From an uncultured Collinsella sp. (GTDB lineage: Bacteria > Actinomycetota > Coriobacteriia > Coriobacteriales > Coriobacteriaceae), in the NCBI GenBank assembly GCA_934650975.1, contig CAKUFW010000003.1:1-63088 (forward strand): a DNA stretch of 63,088 bases, written 5' to 3'. Position 1 is the stretch's first letter; each line of letters opens with the position of its first letter. Positions 1-9,144 of this stretch are shown in pieces. The notes beneath the pieces are model-generated. The model was not told where the DNA came from. It saw only the letters and a list, made by a program, of their open reading frames with translations, and made no database searches. The translations under genes and the position numbers were made by a program.

Positions 1-34
1 GGGTTTCCGCGATTTCTGCAGGCGTGATCGCCAT
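1..34 (-). CDS. Start of an unidentified gene, cut by the left edge (possibly DivIVA-like)
   Basis: Only eleven codons are visible, reading MAITPAEIAET from an ATG at position 34 on the minus strand, with a good ribosome binding site (AGGAG, about 7 nt upstream). Short N-termini of this kind (MAxTPxEI) are common in DivIVA-domain proteins, which act at cell poles and septa. That is a guess from family knowledge; too little sequence is present to decide. The gene is separated from metH by about 110 nt that contain a perfect hairpin. Confidence 0.4.
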   Translation of the reverse strand, partial: MAITPAEIAET

Positions 35-80
35 CCTTGCGCTCCTATCTGCCAAAACGAGCATAGTCCCCTTTATTTTA

Positions 81-116
81 ACGTGCCGCACGCGCCAAGT
101 GGCACATGCGGCACGT
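81..116 (-). terminator. Hairpin downstream of metH
   Basis: A perfect 10-bp stem (ACGTGCCGCA at 81-90 with TGCGGCACGT at 107-116) encloses a 16-nt loop. It starts 27 nt after the metH stop codon and is the likely end of the methionine operon transcript. The tract after the stem on the minus strand is TTAAAATAAA and not a clean U-run, so termination strength is uncertain. Confidence 0.5.
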
Positions 117-142
117 TTTGGTGTGGGGTTGTTTCCGTTGTG

Positions 143-2698
143 TTACTGGCCAAAGACCTCTTCGGCGATGCGCGCGCTCTCGGCGGCGTCCTTGGCGTAG
201 TAGTCCGCGCCGATCTGCTTGGCGTACTCGGGAGTGAGCACGGCGCCGCCCACGATGATCTTGACGCCCGGGACTTCCGAATGAAGCAGCTTGATGGTCT
301 CCTCCATGGCGACGACCGTGGTGGTCATAAGCGCCGAGAGGCCGACGAGCTTAATGTCGCGTTCCTTGACGGTCTTGAGCACCTCCTGCGGATCGACATC
401 GCGGCCCAGGTCAAAGACGGTGTAGCCGTAGTTGTCGAGCAGCATCTTGACGATGTTCTTACCGATATCGTGGATGTCGCCCTTGACGGTGGCCACGCAG
501 ATCTTGCCCTTGTCGGCAATCTCGCCGGCGGGCATCAGGCGCTTGATGGTATCGAAGCCCACGCGCGCGGCCTCGGCCGAGGCCATGAGCTGCGGCAAGA
601 AGAATTTGCCCTGGTCAAAGAGGACACCGACCTCGTCGAGGGCAGGAATAAAGTGGTTGTTGATGAGGTCCATGGCGTCGTGGTCGGTCAGCAGGCGCTC
701 GGTCTCGGCCGCGATTTCGCCCTTGCGGCCCGAGACGACCATGTGACGGATGGGGTCGTCATCGGCGCTTGCGGTGGTGCTTGCGGCGGGCGCAGCATCG
801 CTCGATGCTGACTGGGCTGCCGCCGGATTCGTGGCGATCTTGTACGGGTCGGTCCAGCCGGCGTAGCGCTCGATGTATCCGGTCGAGCCCTCGTCCTCAA
901 CGCTCAGCACGCGATAACTGTAGACGGTGTCCATAAAGCGCTCGGAACCGGGGTTCATGATGGGGGCGTCCAGGCCCGCGCCAAAGGCGGCGGCCAAAAA
1001 GACCGAGCCCAGCAGCGGGCGGGCAGGCAGGCCAAAGCTGATGTTCGATACGCCGAGCGCGCATTTAACGCCCAGGCGCTCCTTGCACAGCGACATGGCG
1101 CGCAGGATCTGCTCGGCCTGACGCTGGTTGGTCGAGGCGGTCATGACCAGGCAGTCGATGAGGATACGGTCCGGGCCGATGCCGTAGCGGGCGGCCTCGG
1201 CCACGATGCGCTCGGCGATGGCAAAGCGAGCCTCGGCGGTATCGGGGATGCCGCCCTCGTCGAGCGTGAGGCCGACGACGTTGGTGCCGTAGTGGGCGAC
1301 CAGCGGGAAGATCTCGTCCATGATCTGCTGCTTGCCGTTGACCGAGTTGATGATGGGCTTGCCGGCATAGCGGCGCACGGCGGCCTCGACGGCGGCGGGG
1401 TCGGTGGAGTCGATCTGCAGGGGCAGAAGCGTGGAGCCCTGGAGCTGCTCGGTTGCCTGCTGGATGATCTTGACCTCGTCGATCTCGGGCAGGCCCACGT
1501 TGACGTCCAAGATGTCGGCGCCCTGCTCTTGTTGGCTGATGCCCTGGCTCACGACGTAATCCAGGTCGCCGTCGCGCAAGGCCTGTTGCAGACGCTTTTT
1601 GCCGGTGGGGTTGATACGCTCGCCGATGACGGCGATCTTGTGGCCGTCGCAGGGAAGGTCCACAACCGTCTGGGCGCTCGTGACCGACATGCTGGGCTTG
1701 CGGTGACGGACGCGGGGCGTGTGGTTGTCGATGAGGGTGCGAAGTGCCGCCATGTGCGTGGGCGTGGTGCCGCAGCAGCCGCCCACAACACTCACGCCGT
1801 CTTCGATCATGCCGGCGACGGCTTCGGCGTACTCGGGCGCCTGGATGTCAAAGACCGTGTTGCCGTCATCGTCCACGCGGGGCAATCCCGCATTTGCCTG
1901 TACCATGACGGGCTTGTCGGTGACGGTGAGCATGCGCGCGGCGAGTCCGCGGAGCTCGGCCGGGCCCTGACTGCAGTTGATGCCCAGGACATCGGCGCCG
2001 ATTGCGTCGAGGGTGATGGCGGCGACTTCGGGGCTCGTGCCCAAGAAGGTGCGGCCGTCTTCCTCAAAAGTCATGGTGGCAAAGACAGGCAGGTCGGAGT
2101 TCTCGCGGCAGGCGAGGACCGCCGCCTTGATCTCGGCCAGGTCGGTCATGGTCTCGATAATAAAGAGGTCCACACCTGCAGCGACGCCGGCGCGCACCTC
2201 CTCGGCAAAGAGGTCGTAGGCCTCGTCAAAGCTGAGGGTGCCCAGGGGGCGCAGCAGGGCGCCGATGGGGCCGATGTCGCCGGCGACGTAGTGGGCGCCG
2301 GCCTCGCGGGCGCAGGTGACGGCCGCGGCAAAGACGTCTGCCACGGTGGCGGCGCCGTCGAGCTTGTGGGCGTTGGCGCCAAAGGTGTTGGCGGTGATCA
2401 CGTCACAGCCCGCCTCGACGTACTGACGCTGAATATCGGTAATGACCTGGGGCTCCTCAAAGTTGAGCAACTCGGGCAGGGCGCCGGCCTTCATGCCGGC
2501 CGCCTGCAGCATGGTGCCCATGCCGCCGTCGAACAGCAAGTGTCCCGTGCCCTCGATGGCGGCGCGCAGGCGATCGTCCTTAATGCGAAGGTCGTCGATC
2601 GTGCGCGTCTTGTACGTGGCGCCATTGCGGCGTGCGGCATCAACGGGTGCCGCCAATGCAGTGCCGTCAGAATCATGAGTGATAAGCGGAGTAAACAT
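143..2698 (-). CDS. metH: Cobalamin-dependent methionine synthase lacking the reactivation domain
   Basis: Transfers the methyl group of 5-methyltetrahydrofolate to homocysteine through cobalamin, making methionine. Of 851 residues, the N-terminal third is the homocysteine-binding barrel (FDGGMGTM near residue 57 and the zinc-ligand motif GGCCGTTP). Next comes the pterin-binding domain (GERINPTGKK, LDVNVG), and the C-terminal part is the cobalamin-binding module with the DIHDIGKNI signature. Unlike the roughly 1200-residue E. coli enzyme it stops after the cobalamin domain; the missing activation domain is the adjacent upstream gene. The start at 2698 has TAGGAG about 7 nt upstream. It is the last gene of a metF-reactivation-metH operon. 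Confidence 0.93.
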   Translation of the reverse strand: MFTPLITHDSDGTALAAPVDAARRNGATYKTRTIDDLRIKDDRLRAAIEGTGHLLFDGGMGTMLQAAGMKAGALPELLNFEEPQVITDIQRQYVEAGCDVITANTFGANAHKLDGAATVADVFAAAVTCAREAGAHYVAGDIGPIGALLRPLGTLSFDEAYDLFAEEVRAGVAAGVDLFIIETMTDLAEIKAAVLACRENSDLPVFATMTFEEDGRTFLGTSPEVAAITLDAIGADVLGINCSQGPAELRGLAARMLTVTDKPVMVQANAGLPRVDDDGNTVFDIQAPEYAEAVAGMIEDGVSVVGGCCGTTPTHMAALRTLIDNHTPRVRHRKPSMSVTSAQTVVDLPCDGHKIAVIGERINPTGKKRLQQALRDGDLDYVVSQGISQQEQGADILDVNVGLPEIDEVKIIQQATEQLQGSTLLPLQIDSTDPAAVEAAVRRYAGKPIINSVNGKQQIMDEIFPLVAHYGTNVVGLTLDEGGIPDTAEARFAIAERIVAEAARYGIGPDRILIDCLVMTASTNQRQAEQILRAMSLCKERLGVKCALGVSNISFGLPARPLLGSVFLAAAFGAGLDAPIMNPGSERFMDTVYSYRVLSVEDEGSTGYIERYAGWTDPYKIATNPAAAQSASSDAAPAASTTASADDDPIRHMVVSGRKGEIAAETERLLTDHDAMDLINNHFIPALDEVGVLFDQGKFFLPQLMASAEAARVGFDTIKRLMPAGEIADKGKICVATVKGDIHDIGKNIVKMLLDNYGYTVFDLGRDVDPQEVLKTVKERDIKLVGLSALMTTTVVAMEETIKLLHSEVPGVKIIVGGAVLTPEYAKQIGADYYAKDAAESARIAEEVFGQ

Positions 2699-2707
2699 CG
2701 AGGGCTC

Positions 2708-3496
2708 CTAATGGCTGGAATAGCAGGTGGTGTGGGCGGCGCGGAAGCGGCAGTGCTCGCGCATGCGGCAGATATTGCAGGTGGGGCGGCTCTGGGCGTC
2801 GTGGACCTCGCCGTCAAACAGACCGATCACCGCGGTCACGCTCTTGGTGGGCATGAGCAGGCTGGTAGGTGTGACGGTAAGCCCGATGAGCCGCGTAGCG
2901 TTGAGCGCAGCCACGATCGAGCGCTGGGCCGAGAGCGGGCAGTCGCCATAGCCGGGACTGAAGCGCCAGTTGCCGGCGAGCCCGTGTGCAGCGGCCGCAG
3001 CCTTGACCTGCTGGTCCATCTGCTCAACAGCAGCTTCTACATAGGCGGAGCACGCGGCATCGAGCACGGCTCCCTCTAGGGGCTGCTGGGCTCCCGTGGT
3101 GCGCAGACGGCGTTCGGCAGACATCCCGAGGGTGCAGGCCATGAGCGCCGCCAGGCGGGCGTCCTTAAGGTGGCGATAGATATAACGACCCCGCAGCTCA
3201 ACATTGGTGCCAACCAAGCGGATGCAGGGCTCGCCCTGCTCGTCGACGCCCGTGGCATCGACGGCAAACACGCGTCGCACGCCGCGGGGCTCAATGTCTA
3301 GCTCCAGGCGCTCGACCACAAGCTCAATACGTCGTGACAGCTCGGGTTCAATTTGCTGACCGCCGTAGCCCAGATACCGCAGCATCTCGGCGCGGTCGAC
3401 GCGGGGGTGATGGGCAGCATCGACACGGTAAAGCGCCGGCGACGCAAGGTCGGCCGGCACTTCGACGACGGTTGTATCGATGTGCGGTTTTTCCAT
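2708..3496 (-). CDS. Stand-alone methionine synthase reactivation (activation-domain) protein
   Basis: This 262-residue protein resembles the AdoMet-binding activation domain of MetH, which re-methylates oxidised cobalamin. The motif RFSPGYGDCPLSAQ (about residues 182-195) matches the AdoMet-binding signature, and TPTSLLMPTKSV follows where the family has its second conserved stretch. A C-terminal cysteine cluster (CNICRMREHC, then a last Cys) could bind metal. The start ATG overlaps the metF stop codon (TAATG) and metH starts 9 nt downstream, so the three genes are translationally coupled. Shared operon and missing MetH domain support a role as the trans-acting activation subunit. Confidence 0.85.
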   Translation of the reverse strand: MEKPHIDTTVVEVPADLASPALYRVDAAHHPRVDRAEMLRYLGYGGQQIEPELSRRIELVVERLELDIEPRGVRRVFAVDATGVDEQGEPCIRLVGTNVELRGRYIYRHLKDARLAALMACTLGMSAERRLRTTGAQQPLEGAVLDAACSAYVEAAVEQMDQQVKAAAAAHGLAGNWRFSPGYGDCPLSAQRSIVAALNATRLIGLTVTPTSLLMPTKSVTAVIGLFDGEVHDAQSRPTCNICRMREHCRFRAAHTTCYSSH

Positions 3497-4368
3497 TACC
3501 CCAGGCGCTCCATAATGGTCGCGGCGATTGCAGGACGGTTCATAGTGTACAGGTGCAGGCCGTCGGCTCCGTGCTCCTTAAGGTCGCAAAGCTGACGGGC
3601 GGCATAATCTACGCCGGCTGCCTGCAGGCTCTCGGGGTCGTTCTCGTACTTGGCGAGAATCTTGATGACGGGGGAGGGCAGCGACGCGCCGCACATAAAG
3701 ACCATGCGGCTGATCTGCGACTTGCCCATAAACGGCATGATGCCCGCAGTGATGGGCACGGTGATGCCTGCCTTGTCGGCAAGCTCGCGGAAGCGGTAGA
3801 AACACTCGTTATCAAAGAAGAGCTGTGTCACAAAGAAGCTCGCGCCGGCGTCTTGCTTTTGCTTGAGGTGCTCGACCGAGAGGTTGAGATCCTCGCAGGC
3901 AATGTGGCCCTCGGGGTAGGCTGCGGCGCCCACGCAAAAGCCGGCGTCGACGAGCTCGGGGATGAGGTCACGGGCGTAGGCGTAGTCGGAGGCGGGCTTG
4001 TCGTCCTCGGTCGCGCCAGCGGGCAGGTCGCCGCGCAGGGCCAGGATGTTTTCAACGCCGGCGGTGCGATACTCGTCGATCTTGGCGGCGATATCGGCGT
4101 GCGAGCGGCCCACGCAGGTAAGGTGTGCCACCGAGGGTGTATCGAATTCGCTCGAAATCATATGCGCGATGGGGGCGGTGGTGGCGCCGTTGCCCGAGCC
4201 GCCGGCGGAACAAGTGACCGAGACAAAGCTGGGCGAAAGCTTGCACAGGTTGCCTGCCACCTCGCGAGCCGTATCGAGGGTAAGCTCACCCTTGGGCGGG
4301 AACATCTCAAACGAAACGGGCGTGGTGCCCTGGGATGCTGCCTGCTTAAAAACCTCGTCGACGCGCAT
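3496..4368 (-). CDS. metF: 5,10-methylenetetrahydrofolate reductase
   Basis: Reduces 5,10-methylene-THF to 5-methyl-THF, the methyl donor for MetH. The 290-residue product begins MRVDEVFKQAASQGTTP and carries family motifs: SFEMFPPKGE near the N-terminus, SVTCSAGGSG, HLTCVGRSH, LALRGDLP and FVTQLFFDNE. An upstream in-frame ATG at 4464 was rejected because the start at 4368 has AAAGGAG 6 nt before it and begins the conserved sequence. First gene of the methionine operon; a 423-nt gap separates it from the divergent glnA. Confidence 0.95.
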   Translation of the reverse strand: MRVDEVFKQAASQGTTPVSFEMFPPKGELTLDTAREVAGNLCKLSPSFVSVTCSAGGSGNGATTAPIAHMISSEFDTPSVAHLTCVGRSHADIAAKIDEYRTAGVENILALRGDLPAGATEDDKPASDYAYARDLIPELVDAGFCVGAAAYPEGHIACEDLNLSVEHLKQKQDAGASFFVTQLFFDNECFYRFRELADKAGITVPITAGIMPFMGKSQISRMVFMCGASLPSPVIKILAKYENDPESLQAAGVDYAARQLCDLKEHGADGLHLYTMNRPAIAATIMERLG

Positions 4369-4518
4369 ATCGTGCTCCTTTAGATATATAGTGCGATGTG
4401 TTGTAAGGATTCTACAGCACCGCTGTGCCACGGTGGAGTTTTGCTCGCTATTTAGGGATACCAATCAAAGATGCTTTGCTATCGGCATTGCCTATAGCAG
4501 AGTGGTCAATGTAGGAAA

Positions 4519-4598
4519 GGGCTATATTGAATGGTATCTGATGCGAAATACCAGTTAATAGAGCCCCATCCCAAATTGACTACCCTTAAACTATGGGG
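4519..4598 (+). promoter_or_regulatory. Possible alternative RNA structures in the glnA upstream region
   Basis: In the metF-glnA gap a two-step hairpin pairs GGGCT (4519-4523) with AGCCC (4562-4566) around an inner GGTAT/ATACC stem (4533-4537 with 4548-4552). The CCCCAT at 4564-4569 could instead pair with ATGGGG at 4593-4598. The two pairings share bases and exclude each other, as in attenuators and riboswitches. No known riboswitch class was recognised, and the transcription start is unknown. Confidence 0.25.
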
Positions 4599-4685
4599 AG
4601 AGGTCTGCAATTTATACAGTTGATTGGCTGTTGAGGGTGGCAACGCCGCCGCGATGCGTTAACCTCATTGATTGGTTTCGCGACA

Positions 4686-4706
4686 GCAACATAACGGTAA
4701 TGTTGC
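4686..4706 (+). promoter_or_regulatory. Dyad upstream of glnA, candidate operator
   Basis: A perfect 7-bp inverted repeat, GCAACAT (4686-4692) and ATGTTGC (4700-4706), flanks a 7-nt spacer about 85 nt before the glnA start codon. The half-site spacing resembles operators of nitrogen regulators, but the bases do not match the published GlnR or TnrA consensus. It is reported as an unassigned operator or leader hairpin. Confidence 0.35.
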
Positions 4707-4791
4707 GGAAACACGACGAGCCTAATCTATGACTCGTTCGTTAGTAATCAACACCGCATCTCACGCGGTGCCGATACGAAGGGAGTTCCGT

Positions 4792-6879
4792 ATGGCCGAT
4801 CTTACTGACCGCTTCGGGACCATGGTGTTCTCTGAGGAAGTCATGAAGGACTACCTCCCCAAGGACATTTGGAAGCGCCTTGCTGCAACCCTCGAGGACG
4901 GTGAGCCGCTCGACCTGGATGTGGCCAACGCCGTTGCCCACGCCATGAAGGTCTGGGCCATCTCCAAGGGCGCGACGCACTACGCGCACTGGTTCCAGCC
5001 GCTTTCGGGCATTACTTCCGAGAAGCACGACAGCTTCCTCGAGCCCAACCACGACGGCACCGCCATTACCAAGTTTACGGGCAAGAACCTCATCCAGGGC
5101 GAGCCCGATGCCTCCAGCTTCCCCAACGGCGGTCTGCGTGCCACCTTCGAGGCCCGTGGCTACACCGCTTGGGATCCCACCAGCCCCGCTTTTATCAAGG
5201 ACGATGTCCTGTGCATCCCCACGGCTTTCTGCTCCTACACGGGCGAGGCCCTGGACAAGAAGACCCCGCTGCTGCGCTCCATGACCGCGCTCTCGCGTGA
5301 GTCCAAGCGCGTTTTGGCGTTGTTTGGTAAGACCCCCAAAAAGGTCGTTCCTTCCGTGGGCGACGAGCAGGAGTACTTCCTGATCAAGAAGGACGCTTAC
5401 CGCAAGCGCAAGGACCTGGTCATCACCGGCCGCACCCTCTTTGGTGCTGCTCCCTGCAAGGGCCAGGAGCTCGAGGAGCACTACTTTGGCGCTATCCGCC
5501 CCACCGTCTCGGCCTATATGAAGGATCTGGACGATGAACTGTGGGCGCTTGGCATTCCTGCCAAGACCAAGCACAACGAGGTCGCTCCTTGCCAGCATGA
5601 GCTCGCACCGGTCTATGGCGAGGTCAACGAGGCCATCGACCAGAATCTGGTCATGATGGAGAAGATGAAGCTCATTGCCTCCCGCCACGACTTGGTCTGC
5701 CTGCTGCACGAGAAGCCCTTCGAGGGCATCAACGGTTCGGGCAAGCACAACAACTGGTCGCTTGGCACCGAGTCCGAGAATCTGCTCGATCCGGGCGACA
5801 CCCCGCTTGACAACCTGCAGTTCATCGTCTTCCTCACCGCGGTGATCGAGGCCGTCGATAACTATCAGGAGCTCCTGCGTGCCTCCGTTGCCTCGGCCGG
5901 CAACGATCATCGTCTGGGCGCCAATGAGGCTCCTCCGGCGATTATGTCCATCTTCCTGGGCGACCAGCTTACCGAGGTCGTCGAGAAGATCATCGATGGC
6001 AAGGCTTCCGTCCATGCCACGCGCGGCGTGCTCGACCTGGGCGCCGATACCCTGCCCAAGCTGATGCAGGACAACACCGACCGCAACCGCACCTCCCCGT
6101 TTGCCTTCACCGGCAACAAGTTCGAGTTCCGTGCCTGCGGCTCCGAGCAGAACGTCTCCGACTCCAACCTGGTGCTCGATGCCGCCGTGGCCAAGTCGCT
6201 CAAGTCCTTCGCCGATGCCCTTGAGGGTACGCCCGAGGATGATTTCCAGGACGCCGCGCTCGAGTACTGCAAGAAGGTCCTGACCGATCACCAGCGCATC
6301 CTGTTCTCCGGCGACGGTTACTCCGACGAGTGGCCCATTGAGGCCGAGAAGCGCGGCCTTGCCAACAACAAGACCACGGCCGACGCCCTGCCCGCCTTTG
6401 TTTCCGATAAGGCTATCGCGCTCTTTGAGGAGACGGGCGTCCTGACCAAGGCCGAGGCTCAGTGCCGTTACGACTGCAAGCTCGAGAAGTACAACAAGCT
6501 CATGAACATCGAGGCTACCACGATGGTTCGCGAGGCGCGTCGTACCTATCGCCCGGTCATCACCGCCTATGCCACCAAGGTCGCTAAGGGCCTGGAGGCA
6601 ATCCGCGCTGCCGGTGCCGATGCTGCCATGCAGTGCGAGCAGAACACGCTTAACAAGCTCTGCAACGGCATCACCGCCATCAACGACTCTATCAAGGCGC
6701 TCGACGCCGTACACCAGAAGGCCGAGGCCCTCGATGGCCAGGAGCAGGCCAATGTGTACGCGCACGAGGTCGTTCCCGCTATGGATACGTTGCGCGCCGC
6801 CGTGGACGCCATGGAGGAGATCGTGGCCGCCGACTACTGGCCGGTCCCGACCTACGACGACATCCTGTTCTACGTGTAG
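4792..6879 (+). CDS. glnN: Type III glutamine synthetase (GlnN family)
   Basis: Makes glutamine from glutamate, ammonia and ATP. At 695 residues it fits the large type III family. Catalytic-fold motifs visible are [53 protein letters not shown] and [16 protein letters not shown]. The start at 4792 (MADLTDRFG) is preferred over 4729 because AAGGGAG lies 8 nt upstream of it. The gene stands alone, with a candidate dyad upstream and a strong terminator downstream. Confidence 0.93.
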   Translation: MADLTDRFGTMVFSEEVMKDYLPKDIWKRLAATLEDGEPLDLDVANAVAHAMKVWAISKGATHYAHWFQPLSGITSEKHDSFLEPNHDGTAITKFTGKNLIQGEPDASSFPNGGLRATFEARGYTAWDPTSPAFIKDDVLCIPTAFCSYTGEALDKKTPLLRSMTALSRESKRVLALFGKTPKKVVPSVGDEQEYFLIKKDAYRKRKDLVITGRTLFGAAPCKGQELEEHYFGAIRPTVSAYMKDLDDELWALGIPAKTKHNEVAPCQHELAPVYGEVNEAIDQNLVMMEKMKLIASRHDLVCLLHEKPFEGINGSGKHNNWSLGTESENLLDPGDTPLDNLQFIVFLTAVIEAVDNYQELLRASVASAGNDHRLGANEAPPAIMSIFLGDQLTEVVEKIIDGKASVHATRGVLDLGADTLPKLMQDNTDRNRTSPFAFTGNKFEFRACGSEQNVSDSNLVLDAAVAKSLKSFADALEGTPEDDFQDAALEYCKKVLTDHQRILFSGDGYSDEWPIEAEKRGLANNKTTADALPAFVSDKAIALFEETGVLTKAEAQCRYDCKLEKYNKLMNIEATTMVREARRTYRPVITAYATKVAKGLEAIRAAGADAAMQCEQNTLNKLCNGITAINDSIKALDAVHQKAEALDGQEQANVYAHEVVPAMDTLRAAVDAMEEIVAADYWPVPTYDDILFYV

Positions 6880-6908
6880 AACGTAACCGATATATCGTCA
6901 CGGTATTG

Positions 6909-6943
6909 AGCCGGGGTCCGCATCGCGCGGGCCCCGGCTTTTT
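6909..6943 (+). terminator. Intrinsic terminator of glnN
   Basis: A GC-rich hairpin (AGCCGGGGTCC at 6909-6919 with GGGCCCCGGCT at 6929-6939, one G-T pair) is followed by five T residues, starting 30 nt after the stop codon. Confidence 0.85.
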
Positions 6944-7063
6944 GCGCCGAGTTTGGCGCACATATGGCGCATGTGTTTGGCATGCGGGGCGTTGTGTTGG
7001 AGTGAAATTGACGGTTTGGATTCGATTCGAGATCGATTCGCCGGTCTCGTAAGGGACCGTGTT

Positions 7064-7273
7064 CAAAAAATGCCAAATATGAGTACTGTCACCTGTTGAG
7101 TATCATAATTAATTAGCACTATTCTGCAAGTTACGCAACATATGTCCAGATACGCAGCCGATGAATAGGCATCAATGTCCCTCTGTTGGCCGGTTTTGGT
7201 CTAGATTTACCCTCTGTAGGTCATAAATCGCTGTTACCAAAATGGTAACAGTACTCATATTTGCCATTTTTTG
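7064..7273. repeat. 210-bp element bounded by 30-bp inverted repeats
   Basis: The arms at 7064-7093 and 7244-7273 are reverse complements with 28 of 30 bases matching. The right arm can also fold on itself: CTGTTACCA (7231-7239) pairs with TGGTAACAG (7243-7251) around a 3-nt loop. No convincing gene lies inside. The form resembles a small non-autonomous element or a structured intergenic repeat. It lies on the chromosomal side of attL, so it was there before the prophage. Confidence 0.6.
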
Positions 7274-7299
7274 CCCACTGGCCTTAGGAGGAGAGCACG

Positions 7300-7340
7300 A
7301 TTCGCACCCCGCCGGGTTCGAATCCCGGCATATCGGCAGC
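7300..7340 (+). other. tRNA-like T-arm remnant
   Basis: CCGGG TTCGAAT CCCGG (7312-7328) has the exact form of a tRNA T-arm on the plus strand, but no acceptor, D-arm or anticodon stem can be built around it. It may be a decayed tRNA. It lies just outside the left prophage boundary. Confidence 0.3.
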
Positions 7341-7372
7341 AAAAAGCCCGCCACCGCGAGGGTAACGGGCTT
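7341..7372 (-). terminator. Terminator on the minus strand, probably the original terminator of tRNA-Glu
   Basis: On the minus strand AAGCCCG (7372-7366 by position) pairs with CGGGCTT and is followed by TTTTT. It lies outside attL. Without the prophage it would begin 9 nt after the CCA end of tRNA-Glu (49811), so it appears to be the native terminator of that tRNA. As placed now it can serve the endolysin end of the prophage late operon. Confidence 0.75.
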
Positions 7373-7380
7373 CTCGATTT

Positions 7381-7389
7381 AAATGGTGC
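7381..7389. other. attL core
   Basis: AAATGGTGC is identical to the core at 49808-49816. Chromosomal sequence (the tRNA-Glu terminator) lies to the left and phage sequence to the right. A short identical core is normal for large serine recombinases. Confidence 0.75.
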
Positions 7390-7463
7390 ACCGTTTGCGC
7401 ATCTCCTCGAACCGAGGTGTGCGCAGTCGGCACGATTATCTTCGTTAGGATACCACGAGCGGC

Positions 7464-8492
7464 CTAGGAAACAACCAGGCGCATGCCGGGATAGATCAGA
7501 TTCGGGTTTGAGATGCCGTTCTTGGCGGCGAGATCCTGATAGGTCGTGCCGTACTTTGAGGCGATTCCGGAAAGGGTGTCGCCGCTTTGCACCACGTACA
7601 CCTGCTCGGTTTCGGCCTGCCCGTTGATGACCGCCATAACCTCGTCGTAGCGCGGCCCCAAAACAGCCTTGCGGCGGCTGCCGTTGCCGTAATCGCCCGC
7701 CCAGGTCTCAGCGGCCAGATCCTCGGCGGATGCCGTGAGAATGTGGTTCACGAGCGACTGCACCTCCTGGTAGCGGTCGCCCAGCGCGTGCTTGCGGTCG
7801 TCGCCGTCTCCGAGCTCGCCAGCGAGCACCTTCGCCGCGAGGTCTGCTGCAGGCGTCTCGTCGATGCCGTGGATAAGCGAGTCGGGATCGCCGTTGGAGC
7901 CGCCCACCATGGCCTCCCACTCCGCGCGGGAGATATAGCACTTGTTGATGTCGAGGTTGCCCGCCCAGCCGTCCAAGCGCCCGCAAGAGGAGTACTGGCG
8001 GATGGCGCAATCGTAAGCGCCCTCGTTCCATGGCGCGTCCTGGTAGCCCGTGGGGTTCATGTCGGCGTACTGCGCCACCCACGTCTTGGCCGTGGTGAGG
8101 TTCCACGGGAACACGCTCTTGCTGGCGTAGATGCCGATGCGATCCATGCTCACGCCAAGCAGCTCGGCAAGGCGCTCGGCCATGGCCTTGAGGTATGACG
8201 TGTCGCCCCACGCCTTGTTGCCCTTGTCCTCCCAGTCGATGAAGAACGCGGCCTTGCCCACGTAGCCCTTGCAGTGCTCGTAGAAGTACTCGGCCTCCGC
8301 CTCGGCGTTGCCGCCGTTGACGTAGTGGTACACGCCCACGAGCTTGCCGAGGCCGATCGCCTGCTGGATCTGGCGGTCGCAGTCGGGCGAAACGTAATGC
8401 GTGCCCTCGGTGGCCTTGCAGATAACGAAGTCGAAAGGCACAGCCGCGAGGTTGATGCCGTTCTGCCAGTTGGAAATGTCGATGCCGTTCAT
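7464..8492 (-). CDS. Endolysin: GH25 lysozyme with two Cpl-7 repeats and LysM
   Basis: Cleaves the glycan strands of peptidoglycan at the end of infection. Of 342 residues, 1-200 are a glycoside hydrolase family 25 domain: GIDISNWQ holds the conserved Asp, with CKATEGTHY and FIDWED supplying further active-site acids. Two Cpl-7-type repeats follow ([18 protein letters not shown] near 237 and [18 protein letters not shown] near 275). A C-terminal LysM ([13 protein letters not shown] to MRLVVS) completes the cell-wall binding part. No signal peptide is seen, so release needs the holin. The start overlaps the previous gene's stop (TAATG). Last gene of the late operon. Confidence 0.93.
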   Translation of the reverse strand: MNGIDISNWQNGINLAAVPFDFVICKATEGTHYVSPDCDRQIQQAIGLGKLVGVYHYVNGGNAEAEAEYFYEHCKGYVGKAAFFIDWEDKGNKAWGDTSYLKAMAERLAELLGVSMDRIGIYASKSVFPWNLTTAKTWVAQYADMNPTGYQDAPWNEGAYDCAIRQYSSCGRLDGWAGNLDINKCYISRAEWEAMVGGSNGDPDSLIHGIDETPAADLAAKVLAGELGDGDDRKHALGDRYQEVQSLVNHILTASAEDLAAETWAGDYGNGSRRKAVLGPRYDEVMAVINGQAETEQVYVVQSGDTLSGIASKYGTTYQDLAAKNGISNPNLIYPGMRLVVS

Positions 8493-9142
8493 TATTCAGC
8501 GCTCCCTATAGCTATGAAATAAGCCCAATTCACTTGTTCATACTGTTCGCGGCTCAGTCGCACTATGCCCTCGCAAGGGTCGTGGAATGTTGCCGTGGTT
8601 CCATCCCACCCGCAGAGCAGGACGATGTGACCGCCGTAGCTCTTGCCGCCTTCGCGCAGCCGGCCCGTTAGGCTGCAAAACACCATCCACCCGCTTGCCG
8701 CCTCGTCCAAGGCGTCATCGGCGTTGTCGTGGATAGGCGTGTAGCCCAAAGCCTGGTCGTTCGCGTTCATCCAACGGCAGAACTTTTCCATGTCGTTCAC
8801 GCCGTCCGTGAGGCACGATTCGCCAACGAAGCCCAGCATCTGCGCCGGCGTGCATGCCTGTCCGTAGAGCCATTCCCACGCCATGGCCGCGCACGTGAGG
8901 CCGCAGCCGGCAGCAGCCAGGTCTTCGCCCGCATACGAAAGCCCGCCCCAGCGCTCGTCTGCTTGGAGGTAGACGGGCACCTCGGCGGGCTTGTCGAGCG
9001 GCTTGTCGTAGATGACGGGCAAAGGCTCTTCCTTCGGCACCTTCGGCACGTTAGAGGCTATAAGCGCCACGTCGGCGAAGGCGGCGAGCAAAGCAAGCAG
9101 CGAGATGGCGGCGGCGATGCGCACGAGGCGCTTGCCGCCCAT
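8492..9142 (-). CDS. Membrane-anchored C39-like cysteine peptidase in the lysis cassette
   Basis: 216 residues. A single N-terminal hydrophobic helix (residues 8-28) is followed by a papain-fold domain resembling the peptidase C39-like family. The likely catalytic Cys is in [10 protein letters not shown], the His in [11 protein letters not shown] and the Asp in [20 protein letters not shown] before the Cys is also typical of the family. The start at 9142 was chosen because it begins the membrane helix next to the preceding stop; longer in-frame extensions are arginine-rich and unlikely. Between holin and endolysin genes, it may cut wall peptides or envelope proteins, but its substrate is unknown. 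Confidence 0.75.
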   Translation of the reverse strand: MGGKRLVRIAAAISLLALLAAFADVALIASNVPKVPKEEPLPVIYDKPLDKPAEVPVYLQADERWGGLSYAGEDLAAAGCGLTCAAMAWEWLYGQACTPAQMLGFVGESCLTDGVNDMEKFCRWMNANDQALGYTPIHDNADDALDEAASGWMVFCSLTGRLREGGKSYGGHIVLLCGWDGTTATFHDPCEGIVRLSREQYEQVNWAYFIAIGSAE

Positions 9143-9144
9143 TC

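Noticed and set aside
1292..3079. Long plus-strand open frame of 595 codons over metH
   Set aside because: Antisense frame caused by high GC; no ribosome binding site or family match, and metH is unmistakable on the other strand. Similar antisense frames at 4741-6765, 23406-24596, 48404-49474 and 54719-55759 were dropped for the same reason.
7311..7329. T-arm-like sequence at the left edge as the attachment duplicate of tRNA-Glu
   Set aside because: It matches the tRNA-Glu T-arm only as a reverse complement, because T-arms are near-palindromic. Attachment repeats must be direct. AAATGGTGC at 7381 and 49808 is direct and explains the tRNA end and the terminator.
7172..7354. 60-codon minus-strand frame in the left intergenic region
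   Set aside because: It runs through the tRNA-like scrap and the inverted-repeat arm and has no start signal; judged non-coding.
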